Assembly (NCBI GenBank): GCA_014706295.1
Contig: JACSVZ010000025.1
Coordinates: forward strand, 1,674,001-1,738,000
Origin: Lycocorax pyrrhopterus obiensis
Taxonomy: Eukaryota; Chordata; Aves; Passeriformes; Paradisaeidae
Length of the DNA: 64,000 bases
Direction: 5' to 3'
The position numbers and the translations under genes were made by a program. The notes beneath the pieces are model-generated. The model was not told where the DNA came from and did no database searches. It saw only the letters and a list, made by a program, of their open reading frames with translations. Shown here one piece after another: positions 1-10,239 of this stretch (position 1 is its first letter; each line of letters opens with the position of its first letter).

Positions 1-2800
1 CAGCTGTCAGTGCGTAGGGACCGCCCCAATCCATTGGGTCCAGGACAGTTGTCCATGTCCCAGAAGGTCCTGGAGGAAGAGGATGGTTCTTCCACCACCC
101 ATATGAAGGCCTCAAGACCCTTGCCAGGATGTTGGATGAGCAGCCAACAACAAGTGGGGAACGACAGGCAACAGGGAAAAGCTTCCCCACCACGAAGACA
201 GGTTGGGGAAATGGATTTCGGAAGCTCTCTGCCATCACAGGGACCTTTCTCCTGCAGGAATTTAGGGGTTAAAAAAGAAAATCTGGAAAACAAATGTGTG
301 TCAGAGCAGAAGCTGCTGGGAGGAACTGGGATTACAGGAGCAGCTTGGTGTGTGTGACACTGAGATGTCTCTGGCTAATTTTAGAGGCGCCGAATCGAAG
401 CGTAAAGATATTCTGCTGGAGCTTAGCTTGGATTTTCTGGCTGGATCCTGCAGATCTCCTGGATCGCTGCTCTCCCACAGGACACCTCCAGGCTCTTCAG
501 CTTATGGAGGTGCCCTTGGGCAGCACTTTCACCCCCCAAAGGTGATGAGCTCCCCCCCAACTCTTCAGGCAGTGAAGTAGCTGGGATTTGAGGTGCCCCT
601 GAGCTCTCCCAGCCCCCAGGAAGGCTCTGCTTGCACAGGCAACATCCTTCGGGGCTTAGAGATCCCACAGGATCCTCCGAGGGGGCATAGATAAAAAAAG
701 AAGCCGGGAGGGCTCTGGAAATTCTTCAGACGTGGTTTAGACAGGGAGAGAAGTTAAATTCCCCTTCTCCCCTCCACAGCCTCATCGCTGGGCTCAAGCC
801 TGTGCGGTGCCACCCACTGCAGCAGCAGCTCAGCTCCTGCTGGGCGCCCACAGGATCCGCTGCTGGGAACCAAAGTGAGCAAAGGCTGGCGCTGCTGGGG
901 AGGGGAATGGCTGAACCCCCCAGGCCTCCTGGAGAGGGAAAAGCACGAGCTGGAGATGTCACCACCACCTCTGCAGCCCCAGGGCAGCAGTGTGACAAAC
1001 CTCAGGGTGGTGACAAACCCTGTCTCACCCCACCATAAGCTCCGATTTGGGCTCAGACAAGTTCTTGGGCCACCAAAACCATCGGCCCCAGTTTCTAGTG
1101 AAGGACTGGGACTGACCTTTAACCTGTGCTGTTTTCTCCATGATGATGAGGCCACCGGCCCCTGAGAGAGTCACAGTGACCACGGCCCCCAGCTCCCCGT
1201 GGCCCCACACCACAGCCCCTGACGGCTTCTTCTGCAGCACCATGTGGTCACCATAGTAGGAGGCAAAGCCGAGCCTTCCCCCTGGAATCAGCAAACAGTG
1301 CAAACATCAGGTCCGAGAGGAAAATACCCTCGGCATGGCCTCTGATCCCCTCTTAAATACAGATTATTTGAGATCACTCTTAATTTACAGCTTTCTAGTC
1401 AGCCTTAAGGTGGTTAAAATCCCCACAGAGCTGAGGAAGAGGCAGAATATAAAGTCCACAAGAGGGAATTCACCTCCCAAAGCACAGGGAGCATGTTACA
1501 GCTTGTATTACACAGATTTGGATACAGATGTCGGTAAAAATTCCTCCATTAACAGCATGGGAGTGTCTCTCCCAGCCCAGCCTTGCTAATAAATGTTCTG
1601 ATGTATTTTTCCCATGGAAAAAAGTTTGTCAAGGGGTGGGATGGGAAACATCCGGTGTGCAGCATTGGCAAAGGCACCTTCCATGGGGACGGAAGCAGAA
1701 GGCTCAGCCCTGGCACCCCCAAAAGGCCCATTCTTGCAATGTGAAAAGAAAATCATGTTTGAAAAGGGGGTTGGGAGCAATGTTTGAGGGGTGATCTGAG
1801 ATCCCCAGTGACCAAATCAGAGCTCATGGAGCCTCATCTCCTCCGCAGCGCATCCTAGGCTGGGTTTAAGGAAGGAAAGGAAAGGAACGACGTCCTCGGC
1901 CCCTCAGGAGTCAGCTGCATCGCTGATCCCACTGCCTCATGCCACGAGGCTCCGGGAGTTATATAAAAAACAAGTCGGAGGAGAAAAAAAAATCAAAACT
2001 GAGACGCCAGGGAAGAGTGGAGGCTATAAAAAGCAGCTGGGAGGAGGGAAGGGAGAAGAAGGGAGGAGGGAAGGGAGGAGAGCCCACGAGACACCACTGA
2101 GGAGCCGCATGCGGCTCCCACCTTACGTAAAGCATCATCCCACAGCAGCAGTGCTGGGCCAAGGGCGTTGGGGAGGGGCTGGGGGTGTGAAGGGTATCAA
2201 AGTGGGACTCAGGGGGTGCAGAGGGCATCACACTGGGGCTCTGGGAGTGCAGAGGGCACTGAAGCAGAGGTTGGGGGTGCAAAGAGTGTGAAAGAGGGGT
2301 TGGCGGTGACAAGGGCATCAAAACTGGGCTAAGGGGGAAGCCAATGGCATCAAAGTGGGGCCAGGAGGGCACCAAGGGCCCCAGAGTGGAGCTCAGAGTA
2401 GTGCCAACATCATCAGAGACGGTCTGGGGGTTCAAAGGGCATCAAAGTGGGGCTGGGGGGGTTTACGGGGGGTGACAAGAGGGACACCCGAAAAAGCGGG
2501 GCTGGGGAGGTGCCAATACCCATAAGAGGCTCAGGGTGTGCAAAGGGCACCAAATCAGGGCTTGGGTGAGCTTAGGGAATTCCATGGACATCGGAGCCGG
2601 GCTGCTGCGATGCCAAGGGTTCTGGCGGTGCCAAGCGCCCCGAAGTGGGTCTCGGGTGGGTCTCGGGGCAGGCCCGCTCCCGGGCCTCGCTGCAGAGGGT
2701 GCCCGCGGGGCTGGGGGGTCGGAAGTTGACCCCCGCCCAGCCCTTTACCTGCCGCCGCCGGAGCCAGAGCCAGCAGCGCCAGCAGCGCCCACGCCGCCAT
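1..2800 (-). CDS. SIAE: SIAE, sialate O-acetylesterase (5' part; exons 1-3, gene continues off the left edge)
   Basis: SIAE is a lysosomal/secreted esterase that removes 9-O-acetyl groups from sialic acids. Coding segments on the minus strand are exon 1 2749-2800, exon 2 1117-1281 and exon 3 1-69 (cut by the window edge). The start ATG opens a 17-residue hydrophobic signal peptide (MAAWALLALLALAPAAA), followed by donor AG|GTAAAG. Exon 2 carries GRLGFASYYGDHMVLQKK and the beta-rich stretch GAVVWGHGELGAVVTVTL; exon 3 carries TWTTVLDPMDWGGPY. All match the human N-terminal region in order. The three exons join in phase 1/1, and every acceptor ends in CAG. The catalytic GQSNMQ region should lie just left of the window, so activity cannot be judged. 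It is divergently paired with SPA17 (start codons about 660 bases apart). Intron 1 (1282-2748) holds a minisatellite; intron 2 (70-1116) shows nothing else recognisable. Confidence 0.93.
2160..2570. repeat. Degenerate minisatellite in SIAE intron 1
   Basis: About 400 bases are built from degenerate units of roughly 25-35 bases sharing the core AGGGCATCAAAGTGGGGCT. The unit recurs near 2196, 2226, 2310, 2347 and 2436. A purine-rich block (GGGAGGAGGGAAGG type) precedes it at about 2035-2085. Long open frames over this stretch come from the repeat, not from a gene. Confidence 0.75.
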
Positions 2801-3460
2801 CCTGAGGGGAACAAGGGGCTGTGAGGGCGCCGGGACCGCCGGGACCCCCCGGTACCCCCTGGAACCCCCCGGTACCCCCAATACCCCCGGTACCCCCAAT
2901 ACCCCCGGTACTCTCCGGTACCCCCAATACCCCCGGTACCCCCAATACCCCCGGTACTCTCCGGTACCCCCAATACCCCCGGTGCCCCCGGCCCTCCCCC
3001 GCCCCGCCCCGCGGGCGGGCCCAACGCGCGGGGGCGTGGCCTGTGCACGCGCCGCCGGTGGGGGGGCGGTTGCCAAGCGACGGCGTCCGCACCGCGGCCT
3101 GAAGCGCCGGCGCGGCCCAGTCCGGGACTGACAGGAGAGGCCGAGGGGGAAAAACCGGGAGCGCGGGGCCGAGGGTTGCGGGGCTGCGGGGGGAAGGGGG
3201 CAGAGCCGGGGGACACGGCGGGGGAGGGAACCGGGGCCCCCTCGCGCCCGCTCTCCCCGCCCAGGCCGCGGCCGCGCGCGCGCAGCGAGGGGCGGCGGTG
3301 CGCGTGCGCGGAGGGCAGGGAGAGTCGTCCCCTAGCGGCGGCTCTGCACGCCTGCAGACTTGTGTCCGCGGGTTCGAGTCCCGGCCGTGCCCGGTGGCAC
3401 CGGGCGCTGTGGGCTGTGGTTAATCGCGGGCTGTGCCTCTGCAGGGGGTCCGGGAGAGGT
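2600..3460. promoter_or_regulatory. CpG-rich bidirectional promoter between SIAE and SPA17
   Basis: Very high G+C with many CpGs lies between the SIAE start codon (2800, minus) and the SPA17 start codon (3465, plus). No TATA box is obvious. A probable SPA17 5' UTR splice acceptor (CCTCTGCAG) ends at 3443, just before the start codon, implying a non-coding first exon within the island. I could not fix its donor or the transcription start sites. The divergent layout is that of a shared CpG-island promoter; this is an inference from composition and orientation. Confidence 0.7.
2838..2992. repeat. 18-base minisatellite in the SIAE 5' UTR/promoter
   Basis: About eight near-perfect units of CCCCCAATACCCCCGGTA, with occasional CTCTCCGGTA variants, start 38 bases upstream of the SIAE initiation codon. 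On the SIAE sense strand the array is G-rich with GGGGG runs, so it could form G-quadruplexes or be transcribed as 5' UTR. Open frames across it are repeat artefacts. Confidence 0.9.
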
Positions 3461-3464
3461 GGCC

Positions 3465-4262
3465 ATGTCCATCGCCTCTGCCAACACCAACATGAGGGTG
3501 CCCGCCGGCTTCCGGAACCTGCTGGAGGGGCTGGCGCGGGAAGTGCTGCGGGAGCAGCCCACTGACGTGGTGGCCTTTGCAGCTCAGTACTTCCAAAAGC
3601 TGCTGGAGCAGAGAGAGGGTGAGTGGCCTTGCCCAGCACCCACCCCCACACTGCCATCCCCTGCCCCACGCTGCATTGCCTGCCCAGCCTCCTCCGTGTG
3701 CCCATCACCAGGGCATCAGGCCTGCCCCACATGTCCATTGCCCCATGTGCCTGCCATCTACAGCATCAGGCCTCTCCCGTGTGCCCATCACCCAGGGCAT
3801 CAAACCCTCCCCCTGTGCCCATTGCCCACGGCCTTGTGCCTGTCCCGAATGTCCATCACCTATGGCCATCAAGCCTTCCATTTGTGCCCGTCACCCAGGA
3901 TGTTGTGCCTGTCCCTCGTGCCCATCACCCGTGGCACCAGGTGCCCATTGCACGTGGCATCAAGCCTCCTCCTTCCCCAGCTGGTGCCATTGACCCGGTG
4001 GCGTGGGGAGCCATGCTGGAGGATGACCGTCTCACCTGGCCCCCTTCCCAGGTAGGTTGCCCTCCGCTCCAGGCCCCTCCGGAGAATCTGAGGTGCCAAG
4101 AGCTGCACTGGGTCCCTGCTCCCACCCTATCCCTGCCACCCTTGTGCCACATTGTCTAAATTTTCTTCTTTCCTCCGGGACCTGAAGGAGGCCAAGGACA
4201 CGGAGGGGGAGCAGGCCGAACCAGGGGGAGCAGGCAGCACGCACAGCTCCGGATCGCCGTGA
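3465..4262 (+). CDS. SPA17: SPA17, sperm surface protein Sp17 (short form, RIIa domain only)
   Basis: SPA17 is a sperm and motile-cilium protein whose N-terminal RIIa (PKA-regulatory-subunit-like dimerisation/docking) domain binds A-kinase anchoring proteins. Coding exons are 3465-3618, 3981-4051 and 4188-4262, with phases 1, 0 and stop TGA; together they give 99 residues. Residues 1-51 include MSIASANTNMRVPAGF and LLEGLAREVLREQP, closely matching human Sp17. Exon 2 (AIDPVAWGAMLEDD) matches the human DPAEWG segment. Exon 3 encodes an acidic tail of 24 residues ending in HSSGSP. Human Sp17 is 151 residues and ends in a calmodulin-binding IQ motif; none is encoded here, nor did I find an IQ-type exon on the plus strand before NRGN. 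The loss may be real, or the last exon may be mis-modelled. Exon 1 is secure; exon 3 rests on a weaker acceptor (ACCTGAAG). Confidence 0.85.
3680..3965. repeat. Minisatellite in SPA17 intron 1
   Basis: Most of the 362-base intron 1 consists of degenerate units of about 35-60 bases around GTGCCCATCACCCAGGGCATCA, recurring near 3697, 3780, 3849 and 3918. It explains the open frames overlapping SPA17 here. Confidence 0.7.
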
Positions 4263-6060
4263 TTCCGCCCCAAAATGCGTGGAGAGGAGCCGAAGGGGAG
4301 CACGTCCCCATAACCCTCATGAACTGGGACACCTCTCCGGAGACGCAACCGCAGCACTCGCCCCAAATCCCCCATTTCCCACCATCCAACCCCAAACCCA
4401 AAAAAGCCCCCTTGGTCCTCCCCTGGCTCCTGCCCTTTTCCCGCAGGTGGGTGCTGCACTCCCGTCCCGCCCCTGCGGTGCTGTTTTAATGAGGAATTTT
4501 ATTAACGAGGTCCCCGCCGTTATTAGCGCCAATCACCTGAGATTTCTCCCCGAAAAATCCTGGGTTTGGGGCTGAGCTGAGCACGGGATGATATATTTAG
4601 CCTCTATATTTAGGCCCCTGCATCCCTGGAGGTTGGAAGAAACTTCATAACATCCCAGCGTGAAGGAATGATGTGACATTGCTCCTCTCCTACCCTGCTC
4701 CATAAGCTGAGACACCTCCACGGAATTTTGGGGTGCACTCAAGGGCCCCCCCAGTCCTATTCCTACCTGTGAAGTTCGTATTTTCCCACCCAGCGTGGTT
4801 TCAAAATCCCCCCCAAAAAGTGGCGGGGTTTGTGTCGAAGCCTGCTGCTCTGTTTTCGGAGGGGACTGAACCCCCCCATCCATGCTCACCCCGTTTTTCC
4901 CCCCTCTTTCCTGTTTTCCCTCACCATATGTGGTGCTCGCCCACGGCACGGGGCATGACAGCGGCTCCCCCGGGAAAAACAGGAAGGAGGGATGGGGAAA
5001 AAAAGCTGGCGGGGACCCCGTGCCGGGGCTGATGCCAACCAGCTACGCCTTGACCCCCCCCTCCAGCACCGCCTCGCCGGCTGCCGGCTCCTGCTTCGGC
5101 AGCCGGCATCACTGCCCGCCCAGGGCATCATTCCAGCATCCAATTCCCTTTTCTTTTAAGGATTTTTTCCTTTTCTTAAAGGATTTTTTAACGCCTCTGT
5201 GCCACCATCTCAAGCCACAACGGCGGGATGTTCTCAGTGGGTCTCGCCAGCTGCACTTCCCGTTCTCCCCTTCCAAAATCTGAGTTATTTCCTTGGAATT
5301 CAAATCTTGGAGGTGCTGGAGCACCTGAAAAAGCAACGTCCAGATGAAGGGGTCCAGGGAGGAAAAATGCAGAGCCTGGAACGGGCTCAAAACCCGCCAT
5401 TAATGATTAGAAATGTTCTGGCATTTTGCGTCCCTCCTCCGCAGCCGCAGCCTGCGGGAGACGGCGGCGCTCGGCGGCTCTGCCAGGACCGGGGTGCCAC
5501 GGATGGAGCAGATTTTGGGGACTAATTGAGGGACTAATCCTAATTTTGGGGCTAACTTCCCAGATCCATGATAGATGAGTCACCCCAAAAACCCTTCCCA
5601 CTTAAGTCGCCCAAAACACCTGGTCTTCTCTCACTGGAGCAAGGCAGTGATGGATCTGGAGGGTCTAAAAACCAAGGAAAAGGATCTTTTCCCATGAAAA
5701 AATCCCAGCAGAGCTGCCAAGGCTTCTCCTGGAAGCTGGAGCGGGGTTTTCTGGAGCAGAGCTATTCCCATCCCCCCCACCCTGCTGTGCTGGTGGGAAG
5801 AAGTGACGGTGGAAAAGTGGCTCCAGTGGGGAGAGCTGGGTGCCAGTGGGTGCCAGGGGAGTTTGAGGGATGCTTGGGAGCATTTCCCAAGAGGGAATTT
5901 GGGTGCCTGGCTGCTGCTGGGGCAGGGGTGACCCCCATCAACCTCCAAGTGTGGGTGAAGCAGTTGAGGGAGGTGGCAGTGGTGGGATGTGCCTGGGATG
6001 GGGAGTGGGATGTGTGGGTGTCCTGGGGTGTCAGGGGGCAAGAGGTGCCACGACCTGCAC
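4263..6060. other. SPA17-NRGN spacer, first part: no gene seen
   Basis: No exon with recognisable protein similarity was found on either strand. The first part should hold the SPA17 3' UTR, but I could not identify a clear canonical polyadenylation signal close to the stop codon. The rest is moderately GC-rich unique sequence without a convincing repeat. Confidence 0.5.
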
Positions 6061-6079
6061 CCAGCTGGAGTGGCCTTGG

Positions 6080-6400
6080 AGAAAGAGATGGAGCTGGGAT
6101 GGGAATGGGAACAAGGATGGTGGTACAGAAGGGGACAGGGCCTAGGATAGGGACAAGGATGAGGATGATGATGGGGATAGGGACAGGGAGAGGGACAGAT
6201 GATGGGGCTGAAGCTGGGAATGGGGGCAGGGATTGGCATTATGAGGAGGATGGGGACAAGAAATGGGATGGGGATTGTGAGAGGGATGGTGGTAGGGATG
6301 GGGACAGGGACAATGGTGAGATGGAGAAGGTGGTGCAGGTGATGGGGATGAGGTCAGGGATGGGGACAGCAGTGGGGACAGTGCCCGTTCCAGTGCCAGC
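6080..6400. repeat. G-rich purine minisatellite (GGGATGGGGACAGG-like)
   Basis: Short degenerate units of GGGATGGGGACA, AGGATGGGGACA and similar run for about 300 bases. The long plus-strand frame through it (Gly/Met/Asp/Arg-rich) and its Pro/His/Ser-rich complement are low complexity and not supported as genes. Confidence 0.8.
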
Positions 6401-6436
6401 AACAGTGATGCCAGTGGGACAGGGATGCTAACAGGC

Positions 6437-6472
<36 letters not shown>
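6437..6472. repeat. (ATG)12 trinucleotide microsatellite
   Basis: Twelve perfect ATG units. Reading gives poly-Met on the plus strand, and poly-Ile or poly-His on the minus strand. It is likely to be length-polymorphic. Confidence 0.97.
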
Positions 6473-6475
6473 GTG

Positions 6476-7300
6476 GCAAAGAGGAAGGTCAGTGCCACCA
6501 GACCCCCAAGCAGGACAACCCCTGTGAGCGAACTTGGCCAGGGAGAGCCGGTGGGGCCCGACTGTGCAGGTGGGTCGAGGGGTGCTGGTGCCTGCCTTGG
6601 AGGGGCCACGCTGTGTTTTGGGGGCTGGCTGGAGCAGCATCGGCGCAGAGCCCACGGGCGACTTGTGCAGTTGCTTAGCAACCCCCAAACCCGGATTAGA
6701 GGCGAGCGAGGCAGGCGATGGGGGGGCTGTGGGCTGCAGCCCCCTGCATTACCCTGGGGGTCCCTCCTCTTTCCTGGGGTGCCCCGGCTCGCCCTGCCAG
6801 TCCCAGCACCTTGGCGTGGTCCAGGGGTGGGAGCAGGGTCTGCAGGGAGCACCAAGGGCTGTGGAAGTGGTTGGGACTGCAGGTCTGTTTGGAGAACACC
6901 CCAAATATGGGGGGTCAGATGCTCCAGTGAGTGAGGAAGGGACCCCCGGACCCCAGAAGTGGAGCCCACTCCTCTGCTTGGAGCCTGCAGTTGGCCACAT
7001 CAGCCCCAGGGTTCTGTGGGTGCTCGGTGGGACACAGTGTCCCACCATACCCACCCTTCCTCACCATCTTCATCCTCGTCATCCTCATCCTCACCCTCCT
7101 TCAGGACCAAGTCCTAAGTAGGTCAAGAAGGTTTTTTCCTCCCCCATGCAAACCAACTTGGGGGGCAAAACCTGCCTCCAGCATCACTGTGGGTCATGTA
7201 CCCCCCCAAAACAAACCCATTACCCCCATTTGTTATAGCTTTGCCCCCCTAAAAACCCTCCATGCCCAGGGCAAGCCTCATCACATCTTGGCTCCCATCC
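6476..7300. other. SPA17-NRGN spacer, last part: no gene seen
   Basis: GC-rich sequence with open frames on both strands but no recognisable protein. A short pyrimidine-rich TCATCCTCATCC stretch lies at about 7065-7102. A minus-strand frame (6142-6969) contains a hydrophobic stretch and is discussed under findings. Confidence 0.45.
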
Positions 7301-7646
7301 TCTGCATGTGATGTTGTGTTCCACGAAACTCCGAGGCGAGCAGCCGGCTCCTTTAAGTGTTAGGAGGGAGTTGGAGGCTGCGAAATAAAATTGGAGGAGG
7401 GAAAATAAAAAAAAAAAAATTAAAAAAAAAAAAGAGGAGAAAGGGAGGAAAAAAAAAATAAGGCACCCCTCCTTCCCCCCCAAAAGCCTGGCAGGGGTGT
7501 CGGGCTGATAGGCTCGCCCGGAGGAAAGCGCATTACGTAGGCAAGCGGCTCCGCTCAACTTGCCACCTGCGCCGGGAGAGCTGCCGGGGAAGCGAGATCC
7601 TGCCGGAGCCCCTCGCCCGCCGCTGGCCGCCCACCCGCCCTCCGCC
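7300..7646 (+). promoter_or_regulatory. NRGN: NRGN promoter and 5' UTR region
   Basis: The region immediately upstream of the NRGN start codon contains an A-rich tract (about 7383-7460) followed by a CpG-rich block (about 7490-7640) that should include the 5' UTR. The start codon is in good Kozak context (CCGCCATGG). The transcription start is not determinable by eye. Confidence 0.55.
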
Positions 7647-10171
7647 ATGGACTGCTGCAATGTAGGTGCCCCTTCCCCGAGCCCCCAGCACCCGCTCCTG
7701 CCTTCCATCCCTTATTGCTGCTCCGCTCTGGGGGCGGCCGGGGGCTTTTTGGGGTGGTGGGGGCGGGGGGTGCGATGGGTGCTGCACCCAAGAGCTCAGC
7801 CAACTCCGCGACCCCCCCCCCGCCTCCCCAGACCCTTCTTCCCCCCAGCCCCCCACCAAATCCCCACTCCTGCTTCGCACCAGTTCGGAATCCATCCCGC
7901 CGGGGCCACAGCACGGCCGGCATCCTGCACCCCACAGCCCGCTGAGGAAAACCCCCCTGTCCTCGAATGCAGCTTTTATGGAGCTTTTTCTTCCCCCAGC
8001 CCCACAATTGCTCTACAGGTGGGATCGGGGGTTGCTTATGAATAAAGGGCTTATTTGGGGTTGCACCTCTCTCTTCTCGCTTCTGGCCACCAGCCGGCTT
8101 GGGCAGAAAACCACATCCTTTCCCCCTTTCTCCCGGATCCCCTGACTTTTCCTGCCCCTTTCCCCCTTTTTTCCCCCCTTCCCCCTTTTTTTAATCCCCT
8201 TTCCCCACTTTTTCCCCCGTTTTCCCCCTCCTGCTAAGACAGCAGCACAGGGAAAAGCCCCCATCTCTCCTCCTGGGCACCTCCAAAGAGGCAAAGCCCA
8301 CCCTGGATATAGGATTTATCCTGCCTGGATATAGGATTTCTCCCCTACGTATAGCACTTTTCCCCTCATATGTAGGATTTCTCCTTCTGATTACAGGATT
8401 TCTCCCCTAGATACAAGTTTTCATCTCCTGCTTAGAGGTTTTCACCCCATGGATATGGTGTTTTTCCGCTGGATATAGGATTTCTCCTGTCGATATAGGA
8501 TATGGCCCCCTGGATATGGGTTTTCTCCCCTGAATATAGGATGTCTCCCCTGGATATAGGATTTTTTTCTCCTGAATATATGTTTTTCCCACCTATATAC
8601 AGGATTTCTCTGCTTGGATGTAGGTTTCTGCCACCTGTATGTAGAATTTCTTCCCTGAATATAGGATTTCTCCCCTGGATATAGGAAATGCCCCCGCATA
8701 TATAGATTTCCTCCACCTGCATATGGTATTTCTCCCCTGGATATAGGATTTCCTCTCCCTTAATATAGGATTTCTCTCTTGGATATAGGATTTCTTGCCT
8801 GGATAGAAGATATGCTCCTCCAGGTATAGGTTTTCTCCCTTGACTATAGGATTCCCTCCTCCAGATATAGTGTTTCTCCCCTGGATATAGGTTTCTCCCA
8901 CCTGTATATAGGATTTCTCCCCTGGATATAGGTTGTTCTCCCCCACCTCTGCATATATAGGATTTCTCTCCTGAATATAGGCTTTCTTTCCTAGATATAG
9001 GATTTCCTTCCCCTGGCTATAGGATTTCCAGCCCTGGCTATAACATTTCCACCCTGGACATATCATTTCCACCTTGGACATATCATTTCCACCTTGGACC
9101 CATCCTCACCTTTCACAATGGTAAAACAAGCCGAGCAACTTTGTGGAGCCATGGCACGCTCCAATGGGATGAGCTTCCTCCCCCCCCCCCAACCTACAAA
9201 TAAGCCCCCCAAAACTCCTCGAAGACCTTTCAAGTGCTTGTGGGGCAACACAAAGGCTTCACCCCCACAGCTGTGGGCACTGGATCATCCAATGCCAGCT
9301 CATTTCCGCCTCATTTCATTTTCCCATGGTTTTTTTATTCCCTGTTGAACTTGGTGCCGAGTCCAACAGCTCTGGTGGGATGTGGCAGGAGGGGAATGGG
9401 CTGCAGTGATTTGTCCTTGCCGGGGCTTTTCCTCCCTTCTGGCATCGCTGCCTTCCCAAATCTCCTGGTGTTTTCAACCAAAGCCCTGAGGAGGGATGCA
9501 GGAGGATGCAACAGGCTGCGAGGGAAAGGGAAACTGAGGCATGACCAGTTCATTTTGTGCAGCATGGCCCCCAGCTCCATGCCAAAAATACCCCCCAGAA
9601 CCCATTCTCTGCTCCCATGGATTCTCCTCTCCCTGCATCATAACCCTGGCTGGAGTCTGGCTTCCTGCAGCCGTGTGGTCCAGGGTGGGATTTAGGGATG
9701 AGCAGGAGGTGAAGCATCTCCCCTCACCTGCAACTTTGGTTGCAATTGCCCCAAGACCCCTGCAAGGGACCCTGATTTTTAGCAAAACCCCTCATTTTTA
9801 GCAAAGGACCCTAATTTTTGACGAGTAAACCTAATTTTTAGCACCCCTGCCCCTAATTTTTAGAACAGGGGCTCATTTAGGACCTTCTTGAATGGATTCA
9901 TTTGGGGAGGGGGCTGCGCTCTTTGAGGTGCCACCAGCTGTAACCCTGCCGTTGCCACCGCCAGGAGGGAGCCTGCACAAAGCTGGACGAGGACATCCTG
10001 GACATCCCTTTGGACGACCCTGATGCCAACGCGGCAGCTGCCAAGATCCAGGCTAGTTTCCGTGGCCATATGACCCGCAAGAAGATCAAAGGGGGTGAGA
10101 TTGATCGGAAAACCAAGGACGCCGAGTGCGCCAACAGCACCCGCGGCGGCGACCTCCGCAACGGCGACTAG
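7647..10171 (+). CDS. NRGN: NRGN, neurogranin
   Basis: Neurogranin is a small postsynaptic protein that binds Ca2+-free calmodulin and is released by PKC phosphorylation. Coding exons are 7647-7661 (MDCCN, five codons) and 9965-10171, joined in phase 0, giving 73 residues (human 78). The five-codon first exon reproduces the mammalian gene structure. Residues 28-46 form the IQ motif ([19 protein letters not shown]), including the PKC target serine at position 36. Cysteines 3, 4 and 9, which are redox- or lipid-modified in mammals, are present. The C-terminal tail ([16 protein letters not shown]) differs from the Gly/Pro-rich mammalian tail. Intron 1 (7662-9964) carries a large minisatellite. 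The stop TAG is followed at once by GTACAT, a usable donor that fits the mammalian arrangement in which the 3' UTR is spliced. Confidence 0.96.
8285..9090. repeat. About 20-base A/T-and-C-rich minisatellite in NRGN intron 1
   Basis: About 800 bases (roughly 35-40 units) of CTGGATATAGGATTTCTCCC and variants fill a third of intron 1. The last units diverge to a TATCATTTCCACCTTGGACA form (about 9040-9100). On the minus strand they read as repeating [13 protein letters not shown] peptides, an artefact. Confidence 0.95.
9775..9865. repeat. Short tandem repeat near the end of NRGN intron 1
   Basis: Four to five units of about 20-23 bases with the core CCTAATTTTTAGCA run up to about 100 bases before the exon 2 acceptor. 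Confidence 0.7.
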
Positions 10172-10239
10172 GTACATCCCAAATCCCGCTTCTTCCCCCC
10201 AAAACTGGGTCATTTCTACAAGGATGCTGCTCTGAGCGT

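Noticed and set aside
754..1155. Minus-strand frame of 133 residues next to SIAE exon 2
   Set aside because: It reads SIAE exon 2/intron 2 in a different frame; the in-phase SIAE frame is supported by family similarity and splice sites.
3362..3400. Possible tRNA gene from the GGTTCGAGTCC motif
   Set aside because: No A-box, no anticodon arm and no complementary acceptor stem at the right distance; only the T-loop-like motif is present.
2572..3738. Minus-strand open frame of 388 residues over the SIAE/SPA17 promoter
   Set aside because: It is Arg/Pro/Gly-rich, runs through the 18-base minisatellite and antisense to SPA17 exon 1, and matches no protein family; long frames are expected in CpG-rich DNA with few stop codons.
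5568..6431. Plus-strand open frame of 287 residues
   Set aside because: Its second half is the GGGATGGGGACA repeat translated; no domain, no splice context and no neighbouring exon supports it.
8407..9081. Minus-strand frames reading as repeated [13 protein letters not shown] peptides
   Set aside because: They are translations of the 20-base NRGN intron 1 minisatellite with a period not divisible by three, seen in more than one frame.
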